Origin: Panagrolaimus kolymaensis
Taxonomy: Eukaryota; Nematoda; Chromadorea; Rhabditida; Panagrolaimidae
NCBI GenBank assembly: GCA_028622995.1
Contig: JAJQJQ010000084.1
Location: 310,001-374,000, forward strand
DNA length: 64,000 nt
Reading direction: 5' to 3'
In this document: positions 22,701-35,169 of the stretch, in pieces
Layout: the number at the start of each line of letters is the position of its first letter
How positions within the stretch are numbered: the first letter of the stretch is position 1
The notes under the pieces: generated by a model
Told to the model about the DNA's origin: nothing
Databases searched by the model: none
What the model saw: the letters and a program-made list of their open reading frames with translations, nothing else
Program-made: the position numbers and the translations under genes

Positions 22701-25700
22701 TAAAAAAGCTTTAAGCTCTTCATGCGTACAAGGACAATATATATCATCGGGAGGTAATTGAATATTTGAAATTAAACGATCTTGAAAGACATTCGACCAT
22801 GCAGCAACATAATAAGGATTTACATAATAACTTCGACCGGTTTTAGCTCTAACTACAGCAAAATTTAATTCATTTGAACATACAAAATTTTCCATATCTA
22901 CTGGAGGTTCAGGAATTTCCTATAATAAAAAATTTTAGGGTCTCGACAGGAATATATTTTTAAATGTAAAATATTTTTTAATTTTTGAGACAGAATTTTA
23001 AACTTTCGCTCATAATTACTTTTAAAAAACTTCATAATAAAAATTTTCGCTTCAAGACAAAAATAAAATAAAAAGATTTCCTAAGACTTACATCCGGGGC
23101 AGGACTACCATGCATACGTTCCAATAATAAAACTTTAACACGATCCGATAAACCATAATATCGAGTTCCAGTTAAATCTAATTTATGATTAGGCCTTAAT
23201 TCCCTGAGTAATAAAGCTAATAATCGATCAAGTTGATAACGATCAGCTAACCAAACTTTTTCCAAAAATGGCAGTTTATGATTAATTAAAAAATTTTCAC
23301 ACCGATGTAATAAACCCAACATTTGATAATCAAATGCTAAAGGTAATAAAATATGTACGGTTTGATCATCAATATCTTTATATGTTGGATGTATGGCTAT
23401 TAATAATTCTAATACATGGTCATATTGAACATTAGCTAAAATTAATTCACGATCGGGACATTCGATACACCATGAACTAAAAAATAAAAATTGAGGATTA
23501 TGTAGGAAAAAAAATTAAATTTAAAAATAGGGCAAAAAACGAATACTTTTTTGTTTTATAAAATTAAATATCGGCTGTTTTATAAGAAGAAAATTTAAAA
23601 GGGTTTTTCGATAAAAAAAAGCTTCTTTTTTTAAGCATTCATCGGCTGCTTTTGATATTTTTTATTAAGATCAAATGTTGACTTAAATTAAAAAGCATAC
23701 CGCAAAACTGGTGACCATACACTAATATAATGTTCATCAACATATAGCCTTTTTCCATCAATAAGTAAAGGTCGAGTTCGTTGTCCATCAGGTCGAGAAA
23801 AATCTATAGCCAAATCGATGGAACTAGTAGGTCGATATTCCTCTAACCATCGATCATCTTCCCCACCACCCAATAAACCTCCACTTCGACTATGTCCTGC
23901 GATAGTTCCAGCTAAATTACTGCCGCCACCTAAATTGGCACCAGGTAGAGAAATACTTGAACCCCGTAAACCTCCACCGCCGACTCCATGAGTTGTAGCT
24001 GACGAAGAATATTGCTGTTGTTGTTGTTGATGACCGCCGCCGGCGGCAACCGCCGACGTGCTCGAAGTTCTTGCGCGGCCGTTTTCAATTTTTGTATATT
24101 TTTTCTTAAAAATTTATTATTAAAAAAAGTTAATAATAATCTTTCATCAAACTTTTTTATTATTATTTATTTATTTATTTGGGAAAGAAACCAAGAAAAC
24201 CAAATATTCACGGAAGCTCTCACGCAAAAAAAAGAAGAAAAGAAAGAACAACCAAGAAATCAATGTTTTTTCTTTCTTCGTTGCTGCTGTTTTTTTTTTG
24301 CCATCGATGTCGAAGGCACGGCTTCCCGGCTTCTTCCTCTCTCTCCCGTTGGTGGTGGTGGTTTCTTTCCTATGGGAGCAAAAAAGCAATAGAAATAAAA
24401 GTAAAAAAAAATTGAGGGTGTTAAAAAAAATGTGAAAAAAAAAATGCATAAAGGAGAGAAGAAGAAAAACTTGACAATGTCGATGAATAATTTATTGTCT
24501 TAGGAATATTTTTTGTTGTTTTGTTTCTCTTGGTGTCTCGGGAGAAAAAAAAACATGAACCGAGAAGGAAAAAAAGAAAAATGAGAGAGATAAAGAAAGA
24601 TAACAAGACCAACAAAAACAAAGGTCCATTATAATGATTGCCGCGCATTAATCCTCAAAAAAAAGGATGGAAGGCTTTAAAGGATCAGCTTTGGTTGGTT
24701 TATTTTTGCGGGGAAAAAGTGAATGAAAAATGAGAAAAGCATGGGTTTAAAAATAGATACACATTGGTTTGGGATTAATTTAATGTTTTTAGAGATAAAC
24801 AAAATAGATAAAAATTGCGGTTTAGTTGTTAATAAAAATGGAGACTAAATTTGAGAAGAAAATCTGAATTCTATAATAAAAAATAATAAAATTAATTGTA
24901 GATTGCCTAATTTTTGGATAAGGGTATCAAAATATTGTGTTAAAATTGTAACGTCAAAAAATAAAATAAAAAGTTGTTTTAAAATTAAAATTAAATTTAA
25001 AAAAGTTTTGCTCAATTTTTAAGAAAAAAAATCTCTGAGAACGTTATACATTTGAATTTACAAAAAACTTCCAAAAAGTAGCTGCATTTTTAAGAAAAAA
25101 GAAAAGCTAAAAGTTAAAAGTTGTCTTATTATTGGATTCTTACATTCCAGACGGACTTTATTTTAAGGAATGCCCAGTTTTTTCTTTTTTCGTTTCTTTT
25201 TTTCGCTTCACTAATCGCTTTTTTATTAACCCTTTGGTTTTAGTTTTTTAGCTTTTTCATCCTTATTTAAAAATTTAGAAGAAAAAAAAATTAAGAAGTA
25301 AACGGAAAAATAAAATAAAAAGAAAAAAATTGGCTTTTCTTTACTTTTTTTTTATATTTTTGCTTTAAACTATCAAACAAATTCTTTTTTTTATTCATTG
25401 CATCCATCGTTGTCGTCGTTTTACGTTTTACTTTTTTATTTTATTTTATCGTTTTGTTGGTAGTAGTGCTTCCTTCTGGTTCAATGGATAAAAATAGTGG
25501 TCTTTTTTTATTTAGAAAAATGGATAAACTCCTACTTTTAACAGGGAAGGGAAACCATTGGAATGCATAAAAAAAATATAATTGGGTTGGTTGGTTGTGC
25601 TTTTTTGGATGATAGTACATAGTTTTCGTGTAGTTTAAAAATTGCATTCACGGACACGCCTTTCTCAAAACTTTAGATAGCTAGGATTAATGCCATTAAC

Positions 25701-28700
25701 AGGAGAGACTCCAATTTGCATATATGCCAGGTTTAAATATTTAAAAAATTATCTATTCGAGACCGAATCCCATATGTTGGAAGTCTTGAAACGATAATAA
25801 AAATGTGTTTTTAAAACCAAAAGGTTTAATAAATATGAATAATTGATTGATCTAATTTTTAATTCCCTGAGAAAAAGGCACTTGATGTAAAAAACTAGAC
25901 AGAAGACGTACACGATAATTTGAATTTGATTTAACATTTTTAATAATGCGAAATTCATTAGAAGCAAGCTAATGATCTGGGATAAAAGTTTGAAAGTTAA
26001 AACAAGGAAAAAAGTTTGGTTTATATGTTTTAAATATTAAATACGTTTGTCTTTGAACAAATGAAAAGAAATACTTTTATCATAAAACTATATTTTTAAC
26101 CTAAGTTGGTAAAATCTTATCTCATATCTTTAAACTTTTCTTCCTCCAAACTGAGCATTTAAAACAAAATTAAATATTTGCTATAAATAAAAACCCACGA
26201 ATGCATAACTAATATATACAAACAGACTCCTTTTTTTTCTGCACAATAATTTGTCATTAAAAAAATGACAAATTTTTTTTGCATTTGCAATAAAAGTATA
26301 TGTGCGTAAAAAAACATAAATGAATGGAGTGGAGGCGGAAAAAAAATACACAAACATATGTCCTTAAAATATCTTTTCTCTATCTTTATTAAAAACAACG
26401 AATAATTTTTGGGAGATGCCAAAAAATAAAAATAAAAAATGACATTCATTTTTAATAAAATGAAATAAAAGAAAAAAATAAGAAGGAAGAAAACTTTTTT
26501 TTGTTGATGACGGATAACAATGGATATCCATAAATAATAATACCCAATATTCCATCCACCAAAGGTAACCCAATCCAAAATCCAAAAGAAAAAAACACGC
26601 AAACATTTTCATAAAAAAAATTGAAGGATAAAAGGTTTAGTATTTTTTTTACTTTTTTTTTTATTTTCTTCTGTTAACTTTACTGCCTGCCTCCTTTATA
26701 TTTTTCATATTTTTTTTGCATTAAAAAAAACAAGAATAAAATCCAATACATACCAAAGAAGAAAAAAAGAAGGAAGATAAAAAAAGTCTTTCTCGGCATT
26801 TTTTTGCATTCGTCGACGTCTTCCATTTTTTTGCTTTAACTCCTTATTTTTATTTTTAACTTTATTTTGATCGTACATACTTGTGCGTGTATTTGTGTGT
26901 GAGTGCGTTTATATATGCATATATGTATGTATGTTAGGTGGTGTTGTATAAGCTGCCGTCGTCGACGCGTCAAATACTTAAACATTGAAAAGAGAGAAAG
27001 CCTCTATTTTTTAACAATAAAAAAACCGTAGTCAGCCGTCTTTGCCCGTCCGTGCATGCGTGTGTGTATATTCTGCCTTCAATTGCTGCTTGTTGTTCAT
27101 CATTGCCAACCAAACAAGGAGGGCATTTTTTTCTTTTGGCATCGAAAAAAAAGGAGCGAAGTAGAGAAAATGAAAAAAAATATTTGCTATTCTTTTTTTT
27201 GTTGTTGTTGGCACTAAAGCTTTTTCTTTCTTCATTTTTTTTGTTTGTGCCTGTCTAACTTTTTTCTTTCGCCCGTCTTCACAAACGCAGACGGAGAAAA
27301 GAGATTCAGACAGTTATGGAATGCAACAAATAACACACACGGGAGACGACGACGGAAGACAAAAAACATTTTTAGGATTTTTATTCTTTTTTATTTTTGC
27401 TCGAAGTTGAGAGAAGAAAATTATTGGGTGAAAAAAAGGGGGTTATTTCTTCCTCTTTCCTTTTATATGCAGGAATAGAAGAAAAAAAGCTTTATATGGA
27501 AAAAAAATAAATAAAATAGACATAAGCCAGATGTGGCCGTAGTTTTGCCGTAGAAATTGTTGTTGTCGCTGTCGTCGTCGTCGATGTCCTTAAAAAATAA
27601 TGTTAGAAGTTGAAAAAAAATGAAAAAATAAAGCCTTACTTTTTTTTCTCTCATTTTGTTTGTTAGTTTTTTAGTTTATTTTTCAACGATAAAAATAAAA
27701 AGTAAAATAACGAATAATGCCAGGGCACAAAAAATTAGGATAAAAAAAATGGCAATTGGTAATAGTTGAAGTCGTTGTTAATAAACAGTTAAAGGCAAAT
27801 ATTAAAAAAATTAGTAGCTACATACATATCAAAGTTTTTGATATCGGAACAAAAGAATGGTTCCAAGACCAAAAAAACACAAGTTAATTAAATGCAAAAA
27901 TATGCAATTCCAAAAAAATCAGAAAACAGTAAACAAAAATTATTCAAATTTCTTGCGCAAATATTCCCTAAAAGACTAAATATTTGAATTTTTTTTAGGA
28001 AAAAAATGATTGGCATAATTGCTTTAAACCTTGTCATTTTTTTATAAAAAGCTTCTTGTAAAATAAAATTAAAAAATGTGAGAACTAAACATCTATCTCA
28101 ACAAATTTAATAAACAATTAAATTTAAAAATGAAACTAAAAAAAGTGATGCAAGATTAATAAATCTTGAATAAAAATATAAATAATGGCTTTAATTTAAT
28201 ATTTTACAACTGCAAATATTTTTCTTTTCAGACTCAAAGTTCGAGACCTTTTACATGCAGTTGGAAAAAAATGTGGCATTGATCCCTTTGTTATTGATAA
28301 TTTGGATTTGGAAAATGTTGTTGAACGAACAATTGCTATGAATGTAAGGCATTATCTAAAAAAAAATAAAAGTTCCACAAAAAACTGATTTTAGGAAGGA
28401 AAAGAGCCTCCACCAGACACAAATGAAGAATCCCTCCTTCCAAAAGAGCCAGAACCTGATACACCTGTTTCAAGAACCACCACATATCGAAAAGATGAAA
28501 ATGATAATAATTCCACTAAACCTCCAAGTGAAGCATGTCCTTTGCTTTATGAGCCTTCAGTTAAATCAAAGTAAGTTTTCCTAAATTATTTTTTTTGAAA
28601 CATGATTCTTCCACGAAAAAAAATTGGAAATCTCTAATTTTTTAGATTCTCAATAGCTACAGCTGATTTAATTATACAAAACCCAACTTTTGAAACTCTA

Positions 28701-29334
28701 TCACAAAATTCTTCAGCTTTTGCTGTAAATATGACTCCGGTAGAAATTTACATATTTATTATTTTTATGGAAAACCTTTTTTTTAGTTTTTAAATGAACG
28801 AGAAATAGTTGCGATTGATATGGATTTTCCGGATATTGAAGAACCAGTTTTAACTTTCGAAAATCGTTTGGTTTTAACTCAAACTGACCCGATTGAAGTT
28901 CCCCGACCTCCAGGAATAGCTTTGCCAGAAGATTTATCTCCTGGCGCACCTATTATGGTTTTCGAGGATTCTGAAGCTTGTCGACAAGAACGTCGACGAT
29001 CCACTTTAACTCGAACTCCAAGTCCTGATATGGGTAATTTTATCAAAGTTTTTTTTCCTAAAAAATCAAAAATAAATTCGTTTCAGAACCAAAAAAGTTT
29101 AAAGAGAAAAAAGAAAAATATGGTCGTGACCCTCGAAAATTATATGAAACTTATCAAGAAGAATGGGGTCGACTTGAAAGATTATCCGATAAACGATTAG
29201 GTCCTCGACGGAAATCCGTATTAGTTAGTCCCTCGACATCTCCCCAACATGGAGGAACAAGTGAATATATGGGAAGTTCAACAACTAATTTAAGCGATGT
29301 TGATCCAGCTGAAGATAATTATCTAAAACCTTAA
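19725..29334 (+). CDS. Two-pore-domain potassium channel (TWK/K2P) with non-consensus selectivity filters
   Basis: Twelve exons join in frame: 19725-19988, 20120-20279, 20329-20471, 20623-20781, 20846-20922, 20988-21055, 21112-21202, 28232-28343, 28395-28570, 28646-28739, 28787-29033, 29087-29334, giving 612 aa. TM1 is at 43-65 followed by the family YLE; a long extracellular cap; P1 with TTLGYN (139-144); TM2 with GICGIP; TM3 at 218-238; P2 with TAIDFG (257-262); TM4 at 273-291; then a long cytoplasmic tail. K2P channels are plasma-membrane dimers carrying background K+ current. Consensus filters are TxGYG and TxGFG, so Asn replaces Gly in P1 and Asp replaces Gly in P2. Exon 8 is joined across a 7-kb intron because phase fits and it continues the conserved post-TM4 region. 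That intron contains an antisense gene. Confidence 0.9.
21700..24104 (-). CDS. Tandem BTB/POZ-domain protein, nested antisense in the K2P intron (5' end not found)
   Basis: Minus-strand exons in transcription order: 24104-23701, 23476-23092, 22919-22424, 22215-22122, 22066-21700. They join in frame to 581 codons. No in-frame ATG starts the first exon and an acceptor-like TTAAG precedes it, so at least one 5' exon is missing. The product has a Gln/Gly/Ser-rich start, a first BTB domain (about 95-210), a helical linker, a second BTB domain (about 275-375), a Cys cluster (C458, C461, C467, C474, C477) that could bind zinc, and a Gln-rich tail ending in basic residues. BTB domains mediate dimerisation and often link substrates to Cullin-3 ligases. 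No MATH or Kelch domain is visible. I cannot name an orthologue. Confidence 0.85.
24105..28231. other. Remainder of the 7-kb K2P intron
   Basis: The stretch upstream of the nested BTB gene holds AT-rich low-complexity DNA. It includes a GT/TATG-type microsatellite near 26885-26935 and CGTCGT-type trinucleotide patches near 27565-27585. The missing 5' exon and promoter of the BTB gene are probably here, but I see no open frame with an ATG and a matching donor that I can support. Confidence 0.5.
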
Positions 29335-29873
29335 TTTTTTGATTTTTGTTTTATAATTTTGGAGATTAATTTTGTTAATTTAAAAAATTTCGTTTAGAAA
29401 TTTTGACTTTTTTATGAATTTTAATAATAAAAAATTGCCAAAATTTGCTGCAATTTGTTTTCGAAGATAACAGTGTTTATCGAATTTTCATTTATAATTT
29501 GAAAGTAAAATGTGTAAAAAAAATATTTGGCAAAAAAGCAGAAGATTTTGCTCGAAAAAGAACCCTAATAAATTGCAATTTATTGATTAAGTTTAAAACC
29601 AAGACCATCATTGTTTTTAAGGTTCTTATAATTGCCCCTAAAAGCCAAATCGGAAACAGCGTTCGCAGTATATTAATCAATTTTTTTTTATTGAGGTTGT
29701 GTTGCATTTTCCTTCGTTATTTTTAACACACAGCCTTCGTCAGTGTTTTTTATTTATTGCAAAAAAAGCTTTTTACTTACATGTTCATTTAAAAATTAGG
29801 TTATTTGTTAATTTTTATCATCAAAACTTTTTATTTATTATTTATTCCGCTACAAAAAATTATTTTTACAAAT

Positions 29874-30101
29874 ATGGAAGTAAAACATCAAAACTCCGAC
29901 GAATTCGAAGATGAGGGAAATGACGAGGATGATAAGCTTTGGTGTTTTTGTGGCCAACCAACTTTTGGTGAAATGATTGCTTGCGAAAATGAAAATTGTG
30001 CATCCAAATGGTTTCATTATCATTGCGTTGGAATCCTTAAAGCCCCATCCGGAGTATGGTATTGTCCAGATTGTTTACAAATTCCTGGATTGAAAAAATA
30101 A
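29874..30101 (+). CDS. Stand-alone ING-type PHD finger protein (75 aa)
   Basis: A single exon encodes 75 aa: an acidic N-terminus followed by one complete C4HC3 PHD finger. Zinc ligands are C24, C26, C37, C42, H48, C51, C64 and C67. The spacing and the GEMIACEN and WYCPDC motifs are those of ING-family PHD fingers, which read trimethylated H3K4. Residues matching the ING methyl-lysine cage are present, with W23 at the usual Tyr position and W46. Known ING proteins carry a long N-terminal helical domain that recruits acetylase or deacetylase complexes; it is absent here. The ATG at 29874 is the first Met directly before the acidic region; an open frame extends upstream but encodes only hydrophobic AT-rich sequence. 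Confidence 0.85.
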   Translation: MEVKHQNSDEFEDEGNDEDDKLWCFCGQPTFGEMIACENENCASKWFHYHCVGILKAPSGVWYCPDCLQIPGLKK

Positions 30102-30667
30102 ACAAATTCGGCGATCACTAATTTTTTTGAATATGTAATTCATTTGTGTTTAATTTCTATTTTATTTTTATTGGCAAATAAAGATTTGATTATGATTTTG
30201 ATTTAATTTTTCGATACACTTTTTAAATTTGGGAAATTACTTCTGCAGTTGATTAATTTTTTTAGTTTGAAAAATAGTGTCAAAGGAAATTTTGTGTCAC
30301 AAGGAAGTAGAATTTAAATCTATTTATCAAAAAATTTCATTCATGCCTTTGTTTTTTTATCATGCCTCTCATAGCAATCTAATATTTTTCTGGTTAATTA
30401 GTTTCACACCAAAATAATTATAAACTAATTAATTAATCTGCCAGAAAGATATGTCCCAGACCTTATCACATTCTTTTTTTTCATTTTGGATAATTACCAA
30501 ATAGCCATCACCACCAAATATGGATAATGATTATTTGGAACTAACTAAAAGATAAAAAAAGATGTCTTCATTTTTTCAATATTCATTTTTCAAATATATA
30601 TAAAGGTCAAACAATCTTAATTTTAAATTCCTTGACATTTTTTCTTTTTCCAAAGAAATAAAAATGT
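30102..30667. other. Intergenic spacer, no gene seen
   Basis: AT-rich sequence between the PHD gene and the TATA box of the next gene. No coding signal or notable repeat. Confidence 0.5.
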
Positions 30668-30675
30668 TATAAATA
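30668..30675 (+). promoter_or_regulatory. TATA box of the neuropeptide-like precursor gene
   Basis: TATAAATA followed by GAGGG, a GC-containing context unusual here, lies 84 bases before the ATG. It is the clearest TATA-type box in the window. Confidence 0.55.
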
Positions 30676-30751
30676 GAGGGAGTTTCAAGATTCAAAGAAT
30701 TAATTTTACTTTTTTTCTTTTATTTTTTTATTATTAAATTAAAAAACTAAT

Positions 30752-31412
30752 ATGTCGTCTTCCAAGTCCTGGTTGATATCATTTATTTGTTTAATGGCGC
30801 TAAGCAATTTAATAGTAGCTAGACCATTTTCAATGATTAGTGCCATTGGAACTCCATATCTTGGATTAAATAGTTTTGATTTACCGGAGGTAAGTGAGAT
30901 TGGAATAAATGTAAAATAAATAAACTTTACCCAAAAAAAAGCATTGTCTTTGCACTTTTTAAAAAACAATTTTTGTGCAAGAATTTTTTGTGCTAATTGA
31001 AAGTATTCGCCACAATTTCGTTGACGCCAAAATATTTTTTTTTCTGTTTCAACAAAACTTTTAAAAGATATCTTTTAATTAAAAATTAGGAATGTCTGTT
31101 TATTAATTAGCGAAAAATTCTTTTATTGCATTATAAAAAATTTTATGCGTTTTCTTGGAAAAAAAGCTAAATTCTTAGTAAATCTAAAATTTTCTTTTTT
31201 ATATGGAAAATGAACCATCTTCGGAGAATTTATAACCAAATAATTGTAATAATTTTTTTCTTCTTCAGATATTTCAACAACCAATGGTTAATAAACGAAT
31301 ATACGATCTTCCACAATTTGAAGAACCTGTAATTATGGTTAAAAAGCGACACACAGCTAATTCAATTTGGAGAATTTTACCTAGCATTGAAGGAAATAAT
31401 AATAAACAATAA
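30752..31412 (+). CDS. Secreted neuropeptide-like precursor (93 aa)
   Basis: Two exons, 30752-30889 and 31269-31412, join in phase 0 to 93 aa. Residues 1-23 form a signal peptide (SWLISFICLMALSNLIVA). The rest contains two basic cleavage sites, NKR and VKKR. They would release a 30-odd-residue peptide starting RPFSMISAIG, a short acidic peptide (IYDLPQFEEPVIMV) and a C-terminal peptide (HTANSIWRILPSIEG plus a polar end). No Gly precedes the basic sites, so C-terminal amidation is not indicated. The size and layout fit an nlp-type precursor, but I recognise no known peptide family. Polyadenylation-like AATAAA motifs overlap the stop region. Confidence 0.7.
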
Positions 31413-34374
31413 AAAATAAATATGCATTTTTTAATGGCGCTTGTTTGACATATTTTTGTTAATTTAAATAAAGTCTATTAAACCATGTTTACTTCCTTAA
31501 CAAAAATTTAAAAATAACAAAAACATAATAAATTTGTTTCAAAATTAGACAAATTTGGTGCCCGATCTTTCATTGTCTGGGTTTACTTTCTTTTGACATC
31601 AAAATTTTTTTTGTTGCTCACGATGTTTAATGATAAGCGAAGCATCACCGCTTTCTTACGATTATCAAACAAAAAAAACGCAAAAATAATATTTTTGAAT
31701 CATCCAAGTGTGTTCGTTTTTTGATTTTTCGTGTTTCATTGTTTGTTTTTTGAGACAGGCATATCTTTTTTTTGACGTCATATTTTTTTTGTTGCTTTGT
31801 GATTCATTTTATTGAGAAACACTAAACTCATTTAAAGGCTGAGAAAATGGCTTAAAGAATTGATATTTTTTGTTTCTGTCTTGTGTCACTATTGTTTTGC
31901 TAAAATTCAAAAATTAACAAAAATAATAATTCTTTAATTTATGGATGGAATTGAATAAAATTACAAAAATAGCTGCTTTGAGACTCGACTTTTCCTTAAA
32001 TGTGATGCTAGTTTTTAGATTTTTTATTTCTTGCTTGATTTTTAATAGGTTTTTTCGCCCTCAAAAAATCAAATTTCTTTATTTTCAAAAACCATTTTTG
32101 TATATCTTTTTTAATTCAAAAAACCCCTGACAACGCCAAATGTTATTTTTTTATCTCTCTGTTGTTAACTCACAAACAGCAAACATCCAAATAACAAAAC
32201 TCTTCCTTTTTTATTTTTTTGCCTTTCAATTTTTTGTTGCTTCCTTCTATTTTTTTTTTCTTATTGATTTCCTCTCTTCTCTCTCTTTGTTTATTTTTTT
32301 TTTGTGAGAGTTGGTTTTTTGCCTTTCCATTTCTCATGCAACAACAACAAAAGCACAAACATTGAGAGAGACCTTGATTCAATAATGAATAAAAAAAAAT
32401 GTTCTGAACTGAAAATGTTTGTCTCCTCTCTCTCGTTTTCACTTACCTTAAATCCTTTTTACTCACCTTGACTTTTTTCTTTTTTTTACAAAAGCGTTCC
32501 ACAAAAAAAAAATTTCAGCCGTTAACGCCCAAACTTTTAATTTGTTGGTTGCTACCTTTGAATGTTTGCGTGTGATTTCAGGATGGAAAAGAAAAATCAA
32601 ATTTTTTCCTCAAAATATTTTTTTGTGGTGGTGCGATGATTCATTTTTGTTTGCTTTCATTATTTTTTTTCTTTGAGGGTTTTTTCTTTTTGGTTGCTTA
32701 AATAATCACCGTTTTTTTCTTTCATTCTTTCTTTGATATTTATTTCTTCGCCACATTTTTCTTTCCTTCCTCCTTTTTTTCCTATCATCGAAAGAAAAAA
32801 CGTGGAAATATTTTCTTATTTTTTGTGTTTTTCTATAAAAATTTTTTTTCACAAGCATAAATTTAATAACAAAGATAAAAGTCGGGTGATTATTTTCTTT
32901 TTGGACAAAAGCATTGCTTTTTCTTCGATTTTTTGCTCTTGTTTAAATGAAAAAAATCTTGCTTGTAAGCCTTTTAAAAATTTTTGTGAGCTTTTGACGA
33001 CTTTCTTTTATGTATTTGAATTTGATGTTAATTTTTTCAGTCTAAAACTTTTACATTTAACTTTTAATATTTATTTTAAAGAAAGGCCTTGGTTTATAAT
33101 TGTTTCCAATTATACCTTTAAAAAAATAAAATAAAAAGAAACATTCTCTTTTACACGTTTTTTTATATACATGTCTAACATATAATTACCACACATTTTT
33201 TTTGTTCATTCCTATTTTCAAATAAAAAAAAATCCACCTGCGCATACAACTTCTTTTTTTCTCTCTCTTTGAGTTGTGACTTTAAAGTGATACGTTCTTT
33301 GTCTAACCTCTAATAAGTTTTACCAAAAGCTTGAGGCTGGACTTTGTTTTGTTTTTTACTTGCTTTCTCAAATAAAAGATTTTTCGAAATTTGTAAGCTG
33401 CATTTCTTCTCGTCTATATTTATAACAAGAAAATGACGTGAAAATTTCGAAACAAAACTTATTACTTTCCATTTTTAAAATATGCTCTGCTTAATTTACT
33501 AAACTTTAGCTTTAAAAAAAGGGGAAAAAATTTGTCATAAAACTAAAATAAAAGTTAAATTTGGTTTCCATGTTTTTCAAAGAATATATTTTTATAACCG
33601 AAAAAGCATAATTTTATTTGGTCTCATTTCGTCAATTTTTTTTGCTATATTACGAAATTTACTTTAATTTTTAATATTACTTTTTTTTTCATTTAAATAC
33701 ACTTTTACTTGTGACTTAAAAGCCAGTAAAATTGCTCTTTGTTTGTTGACTTCTGCAATATTAAAAAAAAATAGTTTTAGGGCTTAAAGCAATTTAGAAA
33801 ATTAAATGGGGAGTTAGATAGACTAATCTTTTTTAACCATAAAATCCCTTCTATTTGAAAATGAAAAAATTAAACTTTTGTACTTTGATCTAATTTTAAA
33901 AGCTATTTTTAAACCTTTTTTTCTAATTTCAACATTCCTTTCTTTTGAACAATTTAATTTTTTTCTTCTTATTAAAAAACGCTTTTTCCTTTTTCATAAG
34001 CCTTTGTAAAAAAAGGAAGAACGAAATGCAGAGGAAACAGAAACGAGAGAAACAGCGTTCCTATTTTATTTTTTTCGTGTCGTCTCATTTCATTGCTAGC
34101 TCATGATTAAAAATATAAGAAGAAAAAAACACGTTGAAAAAATGAAAAACAAACGTATTTTTACATTAATTTTAGTGTTTGTTTTGCGCTTGTAAAAAAT
34201 CGAGTGGTTTTTTTTCATTTTTACGAGAGCCTAAAAAGATTATTGTTTTTCTTACCTTTTTTTGCAACGTGTGTTTGCAGTATTATTTTCCTGTTCCAAT
34301 ACTTTTTCTTTAATTTGTTATAAAAATTTTTTAGTTTTCTTTCACTTATTTTTAATTCAAAAAAATAAATAAAA
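31413..34374. other. Low-complexity intergenic stretch, no gene seen
   Basis: Nearly 3 kb of T-rich and CT-rich sequence. Longer open frames, such as the one near 32733-33134, are Phe/Lys/Ile-rich and look like chance frames in T-rich DNA. The end of this stretch contains the 5' region of the PMP3-family gene. Confidence 0.5.
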
Positions 34375-34673
34375 ATGGCACTTACCATTGGAGATTGTCC
34401 CAGACTTTGTTGCTCTGTCATTATTCCAGTAAGTTTGCTTTTCCATTTCCAACAAAACCTGTATTTTTAATCCCCAAAATTATTGTTATTATTTTTAGCC
34501 CGTTGGTGTATTCTTTCAAACTGGTTGTGATATTCATTTGGCCATTTGCATTATATTAACTCTTTTGGGATATGTTCCTGGGTAAGAATAAATTTAAATT
34601 TATTGAGAAATATAAATTTAAAAAAACTGTTTTTAGATTGATTTATGCTTGCTACGTTATCCTTGCATATTAA
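34375..34673 (+). CDS. PMP3/UPF0057 (stress-induced hydrophobic peptide) family membrane protein, 57 aa
   Basis: Three tiny exons, 34375-34428, 34499-34581 and 34637-34673, join in frame to 57 aa. The product has the two hydrophobic spans and the family core PPVGVFFQTGC, ICIILTLLGYVPGLIYA and the aromatic end. PMP3 proteins are small plasma-membrane proteolipids. In yeast and plants they affect membrane potential and salt tolerance; nematodes have several copies of unclear role. The length matches the family norm (about 52-60 aa). Every exon is too short to stand out alone, but phases and motifs agree across both introns. Confidence 0.92.
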
Positions 34674-35169
34674 AAACTCTACAACAAAATCACGATGTTT
34701 ATTTAAATTTATTTTTATTTTTGCATTGACAAAACTATTTTTTGTGATTATTTCTTTTTATGTTATTAAATTTTATGGAATAAAACTTAAAGTCGATTAT
34801 TTTTTACAAATCTTTCCTTTTCGAATAAAAACAATTGTTTGAAAGAAAAAAATGCAAGTCCGAATTGTGAAAGAACAAACAAAAAAAAGAAAAATTATAA
34901 ACAGAAATTTAAATACCTTAGAAATTCGATACAAAAATACATATTTATATATATGTCTTTTCTCTGTAAGCTATTATTTTTCTGGTTTCAGCAACTTCAA
35001 AATTTTTTACATCAAAAATATTCACTTTTTGGGTTTTGCTTCCAAATTAACTTTAAAAACTTAATTTTTGGATATTTTTTACACTAAATAAAACTTTTAA
35101 TTTATAATTTTTTTTATTAAAACATTCAAAAAGTCAAATGAAAATGTTAAAGATTAACATAAAATGGTT
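34674..35169. other. Convergent intergenic spacer, no gene seen
   Basis: AT-rich sequence between the 3' end of the PMP3-family gene and the 3' end of the minus-strand secreted-protein gene. Open frames are Lys/Phe/Ile-rich and unconvincing. Confidence 0.5.

Noticed and set aside
24012..24449. Open frames on both strands near the start of the BTB gene
   Set aside because: Part overlaps the real BTB exon in another frame and the rest is A/T-run sequence; none supplies the missing 5' exon with a matching donor.
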